Part shown: positions 20,584-29,627 of the stretch, one piece after another
Position numbering within the stretch: the first letter of the stretch is position 1
Layout: every line of letters starts with the position of its first letter
Assembly: GCF_000003605.2 (NCBI RefSeq)
Contig: NW_003106098.1
Coordinates: 91,266 to 122,756, forward strand
From: Saccoglossus kowalevskii
Taxonomy: Eukaryota > Hemichordata > Enteropneusta > Harrimaniidae
Length of the DNA stretch: 31,491 nucleotides
Direction of reading: 5' to 3'
The notes under the pieces: model-generated
The model's database searches: none
Told to the model about the DNA's origin: nothing
Seen by the model: only the letters and a program-made list of their open reading frames with translations
Made by a program: the position numbers and the translations under genes

Positions 20584-21573
20584 TCACATGAACTGACATC
20601 CAGCGGGCGTAATGGTGTGGTTGAGACTGAAAAACCAAGGTGTCAATATAGTTAGTGTATCTTTGTACAAATCGAAGTCACCAGTATGCAATGAAAGCAC
20701 AAATGCCAAGGCAAGCAGTTCCAACTCAAGGTTTGTGTTCCAGTACAGGAATTGTGGACTGTCAGTCTTCCGACGTGTGCACCACATGCTAAAACTCTCT
20801 GCAGGGCCTTCTATGTTGGTGGCATACATATCATATGCATTCTTCAGGAGAGTATACAGTGTGCATGCAGTTACTTGATGGGCATGCCGGGTCCGAGTGA
20901 CATGGGATGCCTTGAGGAAAGATTCTGCAATTCCACGAGTGGCAAGTTCAACCCATCCACTCCCTTCCAGCCAATGACCCAGAACTTTGTAGCAACACAT
21001 CTTCGTGTGGAGTCCACCAAGAAGAATTACAAACTTGTCCTCTCCATACTGGCTGTCCATGAACCATTGTAGTTGTTTCAGTTTTGCGAACACAGACTGG
21101 TCAACACAAAACACTGGAATCTGACCAGGGTTGACAAGTTGTACAGCAGCTTGAATAACATCAAAGCAGTGACGCAGCATTGATGGGGAGCTGGCCTCCC
21201 CAGCAAACAGAGGCAGCATGGCATTGATCGATGGTAAACAGTTTGATTCTGCCATTTGACTGGCATGGTATGCGGCCCAAGATATGTTAGACTCGCAGGA
21301 TATGGATGCATGCATGTTCTCATTCTTAACATACAGCCAGTTGTATTCTTTTTCCATCTTTTCACTCAGTTTATTGCAGGAAGATGTCAGGTTACTAGAA
21401 GTTAGTGGAATATGAACATCACCTGATGGCAGACCTGTGGGTCGTATGTCACTATAGGCCATAGGTAAGTCCATTACCTTCCTCTGTGCCTTCAAAGGTG
21501 TTATTAAATGGGTAACACCACGGTCGTTATCACCACTTTTACTCTCGGTAGTAATGTTTTGGAACAAGGACAA
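20584..21573 (-). pseudogene. Best-preserved block of the unknown family (329 codons)
   Basis: This is the longest open frame in the window and part of the relic spanning 19820-22555. The same frame continues upstream past the TAG at 21655-21657 to about 21750. The section around QWFMDSQYGEDKFVILLGGL followed by a Trp/Gly-rich segment and FLKASHVTRTRHAHQ looks like the conserved core. No classical DDE, HUH or RT motif is obvious to me. At the 3' end a frameshift separates WFFSLNHT from HHYARWMSVH. Confidence 0.7.
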
Positions 21574-22526
21574 GCTTGTACCGTGAAATGAACCAGTGAA
21601 GTTAGCTGCTAAGCTTGGATTGTGGTCTATATTGTCAGCGGCTGCGGTGATGAACTAACCCTTCTGGATCTGGGAAGGATAGACTGTGCCAATCTGGTGA
21701 TAATACTCATAGACATTATTTCCCAATGATGTGACTATATCCATGATTTGATCATATGAGACTGACACACCAAGAGCATAAAGACACCAAATGTCGTTCT
21801 CTCGTTAATGCATGGGCTTTAAGTCCCATATAGAGGGGTAGTGGCGTCTCCCGATCGTTGCCGTGATAGACATGTTGTACAGAACCGTAGTCTGAGCGAT
21901 GGTAAGCACTGGTTGACTGAGGTTCTTGTTGCATGTCTGATCAGTAATATTTGATCCATTGATGAGCATGCTGACAAGCGACAGAAGTGACTGAGGCACT
22001 GATTCAACCTAACAATTTTCGTCAAATGACCCTGAGAATGTTACCTTCTGTGTTAAAATGTCACGTCAGATCGAGTCTGCAATTTGAGTGATATTCACAC
22101 TCTGTTCATCTGGATCAGTCTGGTAGCTTTGACGTATGAAGGTTCCTACATCATCCTCGTAAGCCATGAACACATCTCTTCCTTCCCTGTAGGCTTTTAC
22201 ACCTGAGAGATGCATGAGAATTCTGTATTTAAGGTGTTTACTGTTTATTCGTGTAGGAACATTCACACCAAGTTGATCTAGTCTCTCAGTGTACAGCTTA
22301 GTAAGATCTGCAAGTTTGAACACCTTTATGTCTTCGTCTTGTCTCCTTTCCTCTATGTAGGATATCAGCTCTGCTAACGCGATACCTTTACATGTTTGGT
22401 CACTTGATACACATGAAATTTGTGAGACCTTTCCACGTGCTCTGTTGTACAAATTGGTGAGGCATCTTGCATGGTATTTTGCTTCAAGCGCGATAAGGTC
22501 TACTACACCTAATTTTGCCAGATTAT

Positions 22527-22541
22527 ACTGCCCTCTGGTGG
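22527..22541 (-). promoter_or_regulatory. CTCF-like motif
   Basis: The minus strand reads CCACCAGAGGGCAGT, a close match to the conserved CTCF core. A partial inverted copy (CCACCAGGGCG, 22569-22579) lies 30 bp away on the other strand, forming an imperfect inverted repeat. The same motif type is also common at the ends of some repeats, so this may mark a transposon end rather than a bound site. Confidence 0.35.
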
Positions 22542-22679
22542 TTGTTTGTGGACTTTAGGCAGTAAATACCACCAGGGCGTTCTAACTTTGAGTCTGTATA
22601 TTTATACGCGTCGTAATTGATTAATTCCATGTAACAAATTTATGTAACAAGCTGATGGACCAAATTAGTTATAACTATG

Positions 22680-23360
22680 GTCGTTGGCTTTCATATATAT
22701 AGTTATGCCATGATTGCAATGCCATGACCTTTGTCGAATGGTTTTATTACAATTTTGTTATCATGATGTATTTTATTTATTACTGCTCTTTCGGCAGAAT
22801 TCATGTTTTGTTTGGGTTTATTGGTAGTAGTTTTGGATATCTCAACTTTTGTTGCCTCAATGTAATTTTCGAGGCTACTGTTATGTGAGCCTGGTGGGTT
22901 CCATGTTGATTTCATTTTGATAGGATGTTGTTGAGATTGTTTATTACGCATTAAATATTTGATACACATTCTCCTAGATAGCATAGACTTGTATCTGTGC
23001 AAAGTGTGATAGGTTGGCTTGGGTGGGGTTAGTATAAATTTGAGTCCGTTGCCAAGGGCAATGACTTCTGTTGGGGTTAGAATTTTACTCGAAAAATTCC
23101 GAATAAATTTGAGATCAACTGAGCTTGATCAGCCAACCGTTTTTTTTAGCAAGTTTTTCATTGTATTTCTTCATTCGTTTGCATCTTGCAATGTGTTTCT
23201 TACGTGAGAAGAGTCTATTGCGTTTTGTGTTATTGATTGTATGGACAGAATCCATAGTAATAACGGTAGTTCTCTTTTGGAAGGATGTGGTGGCCCTGAA
23301 AAGGGCCGTTTGGTTTGTGTGTCGGAGAACTGGTTCATTTAAGACTAGTTCGTTTTTTGT
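22680..23360 (-). pseudogene. Penelope-like element, N-terminal part of the reverse transcriptase ORF
   Basis: The frame 23128-22703 carries hallmarks of the region before the catalytic core in Penelope-like elements: LTPTEVIALGNGLKFI, a Pro/Lys-rich link, a basic RR segment, and SAERAVINKI followed by IVIKPFDKGHGIAIM, matching the conserved IVIKPADKG motif. An upstream frame (23360-23115), rich in Lys and Arg (FSRKKHIARCKRMKKYN), joins it with a one-base shift near 23118. After the stop at 22703 only about ten further codons with YIYESQRP resemblance remain. The catalytic RT motifs and GIY-YIG endonuclease are absent, so this is a 3'-truncated copy unable to move on its own. Penelope-like elements copy RNA at chromosomal nicks. 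Confidence 0.75.
23292..23307 (-). promoter_or_regulatory. Histone-type 3' mRNA stem-loop without a histone gene
   Basis: The minus strand reads GGCCCTTTTCAGGGCC: a perfect 6-bp stem with the TTTC loop, exactly the metazoan replication-dependent histone 3' consensus (GGCYCTTTTCAGRGCC). The flanks also fit: CCAAAC upstream and ACCACA downstream, plus a purine-rich CCAAAAGAGAA about 14 bases on, like the histone downstream element pairing with U7 snRNA. In histone mRNAs this hairpin binds SLBP and directs cleavage without polyadenylation. No histone coding sequence lies upstream on the minus strand. It sits inside the N-terminal frame of the Penelope-like element, 38 bases before an ATG (23254). 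Confidence 0.75.
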
Positions 23361-23379
23361 CTACTCGGGGGGTCCTGCA

Positions 23380-24000
23380 CTCTTTTCCTCGATTGTTTGA
23401 GGAATTGCCTCAGTTTTTCAACAGCCAGAGCCTGATGTGCTTCTCCAGCCAGGCGTTTGATATCTGCAAACGCTTCCTATCCACTTTTACCAGAATGGTC
23501 TGAAATTTTTACAGGTGGGTCGGAAAATAAATGTCAAGTAGTTTAGTGCACTGTTTAGAAGCCTGGTTTGGAAGATCGTTGTTTTGAAAACATCCAGGAA
23601 GTGGACTGATAGCAAAACCCTTTCACGATGTTAACAAGGGCTATTATACAAGTCATCTACTGTTGAGTGCAAACCAAAAAATTAGAGACAAGGTCTGCTG
23701 GAAAAAATTCCATATCAGATAAGGGAAAATAGGTAGGCTTCATTTCAATCCCCCCCATGATATCAAATGGTCCGCCCCTAAAGTGAATATCGCACTTGTG
23801 CGCCAGCTGACTGTGGTTGTACACAGATTTGCCACGCTATAGTATTGGTTATCAACTTCCGGGTCACGTCGGGTCAGAGGTCATGGCATTGAAGTCATCA
23901 TGTTTTTTTATATGTAAATAATAAGCATGCGTACGCATACATTGTTTTATTAGATAATTCATGGTTTACATTGCACAGCATCTAAAAATAGTAACCCCGG
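23380..24000. other. No firm gene; dispersed repeat present
   Basis: Apart from the repeat motif at 23749-23781 I see nothing assignable. A 44-codon minus-strand frame at 23476-23345 has a faint gag-like helix but is too short to call. Confidence 0.4.
23749..23781 (-). repeat. Dispersed repeat motif, copy 2
   Basis: The reverse complement contains AGGGGCGGACCATTTGATAT followed by CATGGGGGG. It matches 13141-13170 at 26 of 28 core positions, in the opposite orientation. Confidence 0.6.
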
Positions 24001-24005
24001 TTCGA

Positions 24006-24013
24006 TGACGTCA
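24006..24013. promoter_or_regulatory. Full cAMP-response-element-like palindrome
   Basis: TGACGTCA, the full palindromic CREB/ATF site, lies 140 bp upstream of the THAP start codon at 24153. The position suits a promoter element; function is inferred only. Confidence 0.35.
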
Positions 24014-24152
24014 CTGAATATAGAGCACAATATCTCGGTGCGGACAAACATTACTGTACGCATCTCGTCTATGCACTGGATATTGTAGTGCATTTCGTCC
24101 TTACGACTTGATTTTGTTATTATTGCGTTAAATAGTAAAGATACAGTTCGAT

Positions 24153-24413
24153 ATGCCGGGAACGAAACACTGCTGCTATGGACCATGTCGTAGCGACAAA
24201 TGAAGGATGTTACTTGGATCCATTTCGTCAAACCACATCACGATTTGGAGAAATGCCGGCGGTGGGTTCGGGCATGTGGACGGGCCGATTTCACAGTTGA
24301 TAGCGTGAAAAAAGATACCTACATTTGCAGCAAACATTTCATCAACAATGCAGGACCTGGTGTTGAACACCTAGATCCGATTCCTGCCCTTGCATCTCCT
24401 GAACAGGTTTGTT
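24153..24413 (+). pseudogene. THAP zinc-finger exon with an internal deletion
   Basis: From ATG 24153 the peptide starts MPGTKHCCYGPCRSD, the first Cys pair of a THAP C2CH zinc finger, then runs into a stop at 24201-24203. From 24200 the next frame gives the rest of the domain: DVTWIHFVKP (core Trp), CRRWVRACGR, and YICSKHF (the Cys-x2-His ligand pair), then DPIPALASPEQ and a donor, CAG|GTTTGT, at 24413. THAP domains bind DNA in P-element-like transposases and related host regulators. Family members normally have about 8 residues between CRSD and the DVTW segment that are missing here, so a deletion of about 20-25 bp explains the frame break. As it stands the domain cannot be made. Confidence 0.75.
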
Positions 24414-25260
24414 GAAACCTCTAGCTGCTCGAATGCATACATTCCTTTTCCGTGTACGAAACAATACACGTCTCAGCAGGTACTGGGATAGCTATATAGG
24501 GCTCATACCACTAATTGAATTTCTATAAACGACAATGTTAACATATGACGAGATTGCTATATGAAAATGATGAAGAAAGTTGAAAACATGGCTCAAAAAT
24601 TGGAAATCAACATGCCAGTAATCAACCATATGAAAAAACATGTTGGCCAGCTCAAACTCTTACAAATCTCAGGTAAACAAGACACACCTACTGTATTTGG
24701 ATTGTACCTAGAGAAATCACTGGAAAAACACCAAGATTAGAACATCCAAATACACACAGAATAAACCCACAGGTACACAGCCACTAAGTAGTAAACAAAA
24801 GACCACATGTTGGTCTCACCTTTGACCCAGGTGATTACGCCCTCAAACAGGGAGCACCTGAGAAAACAAAATATTTAAAAAAAATCATTGGTCCTTGCAA
24901 GGCATTTAAATTGGTTAATCAGTGGCATGAGACCTATAGGCTATGTTGCACAAAAGAGTCTAAAGAGTCAAAAGTTGAACACTGGGAATAATGTTGAATA
25001 TCACTATCACTGCTTATGCCATTATCTTCAACACTGCATATGTGATTGTCCAAAATATCTTTTTCATAGCATGTGCTGTATGTCCTTTCGAAGACCAAAC
25101 TATAGTTTGAGCTGTTGATCGAGGATTCACAAGTTTCACAAGAAAAAGAAGGCTCTGATATATGTGTGACGTTGCTGTTGATCGAGGTTGATCTTCATCT
25201 GGAAATAGAAAATCACAATCACAGAAAATAATTTAACACATGCAAATTTTGCTTTACAGG
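24414..25260 (+). other. Intron between the two THAP-gene exons
   Basis: The stretch runs from GTTTGT to TTGCTTTACAG. Inside, a 14-bp direct repeat (GCTGTTGATCGAGG) occurs at 25111 and 25174. A Lys/Gln-rich open stretch near 24560-24740 (MKKVENMAQKLEI) might be an intermediate coiled-coil exon, which would also solve the phase mismatch between exons, but splice evidence is poor. Confidence 0.4.
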
Positions 25261-25456
25261 TAGACAATTGGGCAGAAAACGCAAAGCTTCAACACCCAGG
25301 GCTGCACCTGTAACCAAGAAAGACAGAATTCAAGCTGCAGAAGGATTGTTGTTATTGTTAGACGATGAACAAACAAATGGTGAACCAGACATGACTATTC
25401 CCATGCCATTATTTGAGGAAATTGCCATTCAGACTGAACCTGAAATTAAGACATGA
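25261..25456 (+). pseudogene. Downstream exon of the THAP gene
   Basis: After the acceptor TTTACAG the frame beginning GRKRKASTPRAAPVTKK continues to AAEGLLLLLDDEQTNGEP and ends EIAIQTEPEIKT at TGA 25454-25456. A basic KRK segment followed by a Leu-rich acidic stretch and an AIQTEP-type tail is what I know as the exon after the THAP domain in many invertebrate THAP proteins. The phase (two bases before the first full codon) does not match the 24413 donor directly, so an intermediate exon or a changed splice site must be assumed. The TGA ends the product early compared with full-length relatives. Confidence 0.55.
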
Positions 25457-25933
25457 TTGATCAAGGCATATTAAAGCGAAAAATAAACTCACTTGCAGCA
25501 GAAATACAAACATCAATTTTGTATACTTGTATATTTGTGTCATTTCTGATGGAGGGTAGCACTCCAGCTTTCAGAAAGTTGCAATATCCAAAGAGTCATG
25601 GCCACCCGCTTCTACACAGTTTTTAATCCTGAAAAAATAAATTAAGGAAATACTAACAAGGGGGGGGGGCTGAATATGATGGGTAACTTTTTGGCCTTGA
25701 GTGCATCCCACACAAAAAATGGTAGGTATGCCTCAAAAGTGAAACAATCTTTACTGCACCCCAGGAAATGGGTCTGTGCTGTGCTGTGCTTAGCACATGT
25801 AGTACAAGAACACGAACAGAGCAGAGAGAGGGGTAGACTTATACCCTTACCAAAATTCATTAGACAAAATGTTTACTTTTTGTGTGCAAAAAGTATACAA
25901 CTTTTGAATAAATTTGTACATTTTACGTAAAAT

Positions 25934-26041
25934 CTTTTGTATACAAGAAGTACTCTATATTTGGAACAGATTTGTATACAAAGAGTATGCAAATACTATG
26001 CAAATAGCGTACAAAAAATGTACTTTTGTATACAAGAAGTA
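25934..26041 (+). repeat. 19-bp perfect direct repeat in a GTATAC-rich cluster
   Basis: CTTTTGTATACAAGAAGTA occurs at 25934-25952 and again at 26023-26041, 89 bp apart. The surrounding 180 bases carry several further TGTATACAA or TGTACATTT variants, each a near-palindrome. No function is known to me. Confidence 0.8.
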
Positions 26042-26610
26042 TCCCATATGCAGCCAAGGATGTACAACAAACTGATTGTGGTGAAATTAATACTGATTTA
26101 TTTCATTTTATTTTGCTCAACTGAAAATGCCAAAAGTAGATGTATAATGAGAAATTACATTTTTATTTAGTGAAATTGATCAAGAAAAAGTTCATAAAAA
26201 TTGGCAATAAGTCATGTTAGGATCTAAAACACGATAATTTTTAATATATGCAAATTAGTCAAATTCTAAACGACTCTTGTGGGGAATGTGTTATACACTC
26301 TCCTTATAGTGACTGAATTCTTTCAATAAACAGTAGACACCACTGTTGACAGGCCATGGGTCTCCCACGTCAATGCATTTTCAGACAGTTATGAAACAGT
26401 TTCCCTTTAAGTTATGCTTTATTCCTATTCATCATACCAGTTATGACATGTATACAGGCTGAATAGTACTCTGATGGTATAGAATGATTGACTGCAAAAA
26501 TACAAACAATAGAAAAAATTGAATGTCACACAAAGTCTCACCAAGCACTTCTCAATGTTACAAATACAGCTCCATAAGAGCACACAGAAAGGGAATTATA
26601 TCAACAGTAA

Positions 26611-26626
26611 TAGCGCCCCCAGGCAA
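26611..26626 (-). promoter_or_regulatory. CTCF-like motif
   Basis: The minus strand reads TTGCCTGGGGGCGCTA, matching the GGGGGCGCTA half of the CTCF consensus well and the first half poorly. By-eye match only. Confidence 0.25.
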
Positions 26627-26746
26627 CAAGAAAATATTCATACTTTTCAGTAAAAAACCTTCATGTACATAAAATACCACACAAATTCAGAAAATTACAG
26701 TACAGAATAAATCATTCATGAATTGAATTACTGAACTATTATTATT

Positions 26747-27221
26747 TGTAAACTGGCATTACTGGGCGTCCGGCTGTGATCACTAAGAGAATGCGTGATC
26801 AACCAACGTGGTTGCAACATGTTATTACATCATCGACACAACTCTGCCGCATGCAGAAACGACTCACTAAAAATGAAACAAGATTAATCTGCATAAAGTG
26901 TCTCTCACCGTACTTGTAGATTTACCCAGCTATGAACGAAACGTTTGATTGCTTGTAAACTGTAAACTTGCCAGTTTCTGCCACAAAACTTAACCAACGC
27001 TATGTATAACTGCATACGACTGATTTCTTGCAATAACCACATTGTTTGCTTGTTCAAGTTCTACTTCCCGTCTCACCTCCAATGCTACCATACGTGGCGC
27101 TCTAACCACATAGTATCGTGAATAACAATATCGTGAATAACAATAGCGGATTGAAGAGAGCAAGTACAGTGTAACAGGAATGATAAAATGAATTAAATAA
27201 GTTTGTTTTTTGGCCATAACA
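26747..27221 (-). repeat. Probable 3' LTR of the BEL/Pao element
   Basis: On the minus strand the segment begins TGTTATGGCCA at 27221, directly after a polypurine-type tract, and could end TTTACA at 26747, giving TG...CA borders and 475 bp. The start is well supported by the polypurine tract; the end is a guess because the 5' LTR lies outside the window. A 15-bp tandem doublet (unit TATCGTGAATAACAA) sits at 27114-27143. Confidence 0.55.
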
Positions 27222-27234
27222 TTCCGGCCCCCTA
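27222..27234 (-). promoter_or_regulatory. Polypurine tract of the BEL/Pao element
   Basis: The minus strand reads TTAGGGGGCCGGA immediately before the TGTTATGGCC LTR start, the typical primer site for plus-strand DNA synthesis in BEL/Pao elements. Confidence 0.6.
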
Positions 27235-27302
27235 ATTGTACAGACTTAGTCGAACCAATTATTTAAAACTAACTAATGGCCAAATCTAATTGAAGTACCA
27301 CC

Positions 27303-27322
27303 AAAAAAAAAAAAAAAAAAAA
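27303..27322 (+). repeat. Run of 20 A
   Basis: A pure A homopolymer (T on the element's coding strand) lies between the Pao coding end and its LTR. It is prone to slippage and possible length error. Confidence 0.95.
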
Positions 27323-27485
27323 GTATGAGTCAACCAAAATCCACCCATGAGGTAGCCAAAGCAATCACAGGAGCTTAATGGCATTAATGCAGCTCCGCAT
27401 ATAAACACGCACAGCGCCACCCACCACAGAAGACATACCTGCAACAGGCTATCAAGCACTGACGTAGGACTACTAACCGCAAACT

Positions 27486-28854
27486 TAAACATCACCGACC
27501 TGTGTTTTAGAACCATCAAATCCACCATCAGCATCATTAGATTCCAGTAGCAAACACAACTTGTCCACTGGACGCAAATACACATTGGTCTTCGTCTTAA
27601 CTTTAACCATTCGAACCAGCATTCTTCGGCCCTTCATCACCTACACTACCTTTCCCATTGGCCAGATGTTTCTTGGGACTGAATTATTTATGACCAGGAC
27701 AATATCCCTCAAAGCCAGGTTTCATCTGGGGTGAACCCATTTTTGTCTTTCCTGCAGCGATGGTAGGTACTCATTTAGCCATCTCCTCCAGAACACATCT
27801 GCCAAATATTGTACTTGGCGCCATCTACGTTTCACGTATGTGTCTTTCTTCTCAAATACACCAGGAGGCAGGGTCTGATTTGCATGCAGCAACAGCAGGT
27901 GATTTGGAGTCAATGCTTCAAGATCATTAGGATCGTCTGATACAAATGATATGGGACATCCATTGATAATAGCCTCCACCTCACAAAACAGGGTCTGAAG
28001 TGCTTCGTCATTCAAATATACTGTTTGTTCTTTAAAGAGTGACACAAGATCTTTCGAATCATTCTAATTTGTCGCTCCCATATCTCGCCCATATGTGATC
28101 CAGCGGGAGGATTAAATCTCCACTCAATATGATCTTGCCGAAGTATGCTTCCAATCTTTATGTGGTTCCATTTATTAAGTTCCTCCTGCAATTCTCCTTT
28201 GGCACCTACAAGGTTTGTACCGTTATCTGATCTTATAGACTTGACATTCCCTCTTCTGGCCTTAAATCGCCTAAGAGCATTAACACAAGAATCAGTATCC
28301 ATTGAATAGGGAACTTACAAGTGGACTGCACGTGTTGCCATGCAGGTAAATACAACACCATACCTTTTAACAGTTCAACGACCTCGTCTGACTGCCAACG
28401 GTCCAAAGTAATTAACTCCGGTATGCGTAAATGGAGGGTTATCTGGTGTGACATGCTTGGATAGCAGATCTGCCATTTTTTGTTCACCTATTTTGGCCCT
28501 GTATCTTCGGCACACAATGCATCTGGCTACAGCTCTCCTCACTAAGGTGTTGGCACATAAAATCCAATACTTCTGACGGAAGCTGTTCAGCATGGCATTC
28601 CTACCAAGATGTCCAACAGATTTATGTACAGCATCTATAATGAGATGTGACACAGGGGAGTCCTTGGGTAGAACTATAGGATGTCTAATACTCTCCGATA
28701 ATACTGCACATTCCAGGCAGCCTCCAACTCGAATGAGTCCATCTTTTACTACTGGATCTAATTTGTACAAATGGCTCCCACATGTAATCCTTTGGGAATC
28801 TGGTGTCAAAGCCTTGAAGTCATCTGAGAAATGTTGCCTTTGGGTGTAAGTCAA
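27486..28854 (-). pseudogene. BEL/Pao integrase and DUF5641-type C-terminus
   Basis: Reading down the minus strand: a zinc-binding domain (VHKSVGHLGRN for the His pair, RCIVCRR for the Cys pair, about 28660-28500), then the catalytic core. The first catalytic position is in GVNYFGPL, where the usual Asp is Asn. The second Asp is present in SDNGT (about 28230), and the Glu in GEIWERQIR (about 28080). After a frameshift near 28040 follow [10 protein letters not shown] and LTPNHLLLL, typical of this family, then the DUF5641-like tail with IVLVINNS, VYLRPVDKL and an internal stop near 27647. Frameshifts lie near 28310-28375 and 28040. In the intact family this enzyme joins element DNA to the chromosome; the Asn, stops and shifts make this copy inactive. 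Confidence 0.85.
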
Positions 28855-29627
28855 TATAAATAATAATATAATAATAACTTTATTTAATTAAGCGCAACAA
28901 TTCCAACATATGAAGATCAAAGGCGCTGATACAATAAACAATCAGTCAAATATTAAAAGCACATTTGAATAAGTGCGTTTTCAGTCTGGATTTTAAAATG
29001 TCTACTGAAGGAATAGAACGAATAGACAGAGGTAATTCATTAACAAGTTTAGGACCTAAATTTTCAAAAGCACTGTCTTTGTATAACACCTTGGACTTTT
29101 TACTACTCATCTGACGAGTTTTAATAAGAAACATCGATTCAGATCTTAAACTACGACTCGGTACATAAAATTCTATTAATTCACATAGATAATTTGGGGC
29201 AAAACCATACAAAAATGTATACACTAGTAAAAGTAATTTGAAATTGATTCTTTGTACAACTGGCAACCAATGAAGTTTAATAAAAATGTCTGTAATGTGG
29301 TCATATTTTCGAGCACAAGTGACAAGGCGGGCTGCTGCATTTTGTACACGAATAAGAGGTTTTATCTTAGTTACAGGGAGACCAGGCAATAATGAATTAC
29401 AGCTGTCTAAGCGAGAAGATATGAAAGCATGTACCAACTTTTCAGTATCAGATTGGGATAATGATTTACGCATACGATTAATATTTTTTAGATGGGAATA
29501 TCCAGATCTACAAATAGTAGAAATGTGTGTTTCCATAGATAGTTGCGAATCAAACAAGACACCTAAGTTTCTAGCACTTGACGAAGCACTAACCAATTCT
29601 TCACCAATTGCGATACTAGACAAAGGA
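28855..29627 (-). mobile_element. 5'-truncated Jockey-superfamily (CR1/L2-like) LINE inserted in the Pao element
   Basis: A 773-bp insert lies within the Pao reading frame. It encodes 226 open codons (29623-28946) of the region after the RT catalytic core: NLGVLFDSQLSMETHI, RLDSCNSLLPGLP, VQNAAARLVT, HWLPVVQRI and a final LKTHLFKCAFNI. These are hallmarks of CR1/L2-type LINE proteins. The 3' end has AATAAAG and a TTA-rich microsatellite tail (about 28855-28880), as in that group. The catalytic RT motif is missing, so the copy is 5'-truncated on arrival. The open frame has no stop, so the insertion is younger than most of its surroundings. Confidence 0.85.

Larger units (their letters stand above)
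19820..22555 (-). pseudogene. Relic of a large protein family of unknown function, probably transposon-borne
   Basis: A minus-strand protein of roughly 900 codons is broken into blocks. The N-terminal block (22555-22066) contains LIALEAKYHARCL and VFKLADLTKLYTERLDQLGV. A second block (about 22025-21752) contains SLLSLVSMLINGS and LKAHALTRERHLV. The central block (21740-20584) contains DNIDHNPS, FHGTS and the best-preserved stretch, with FVILLGGLHTKM, FLKASHVTRTRHAHQVTA and DLYKDTLTILTPWFFSLNHT. Then come HHYARWMSVHVKDM and IAIDHGHEQNNGVMK (20638-20417), DADALLRWAVAGPEL, and finally SKDIMVKQ, GQEQYGTFVDERL and FVSHENQFPPSLSS. I recognise this order from many uncharacterised invertebrate proteins; its layout recalls DUF6589-type proteins, but that link is uncertain. 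Breaks include a TAG at 21655-21657 and frameshifts near 22050, 21800, 20600, 20430 and 20295. Confidence 0.7.
25457..26746. other. Intergenic sequence with GTATAC repeats
   Basis: No gene is recognised. The open frames at 25676-25930 and 25937-26170 look like repeat artefacts. A G homopolymer is at about 25661-25670. Confidence 0.45.

Noticed and set aside
20612-21072. Plus-strand open frames of 88-106 codons
   Set aside because: They are antisense shadows of the better-supported minus-strand protein relic.
23345-23476. 44-codon minus-strand frame (EAFADIKRLAGEAHQAL) with a faint gag-like helix
   Set aside because: Too short, bounded by stops at both ends, with no zinc knuckle or protease nearby; ordinary helical composition could explain it.
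24000-24012. GGTTCGATGAC as a possible tRNA-type B box
   Set aside because: No matching A box at the right distance upstream; the same bases are better explained by the CRE palindrome context.
27286-27585. 99-codon minus-strand open frame ending in a run of Phe
   Set aside because: The Phe run is the homopolymer at 27303-27322 read in frame; the sequence lies between the Pao coding end and its LTR and is out of frame with the Pao protein.
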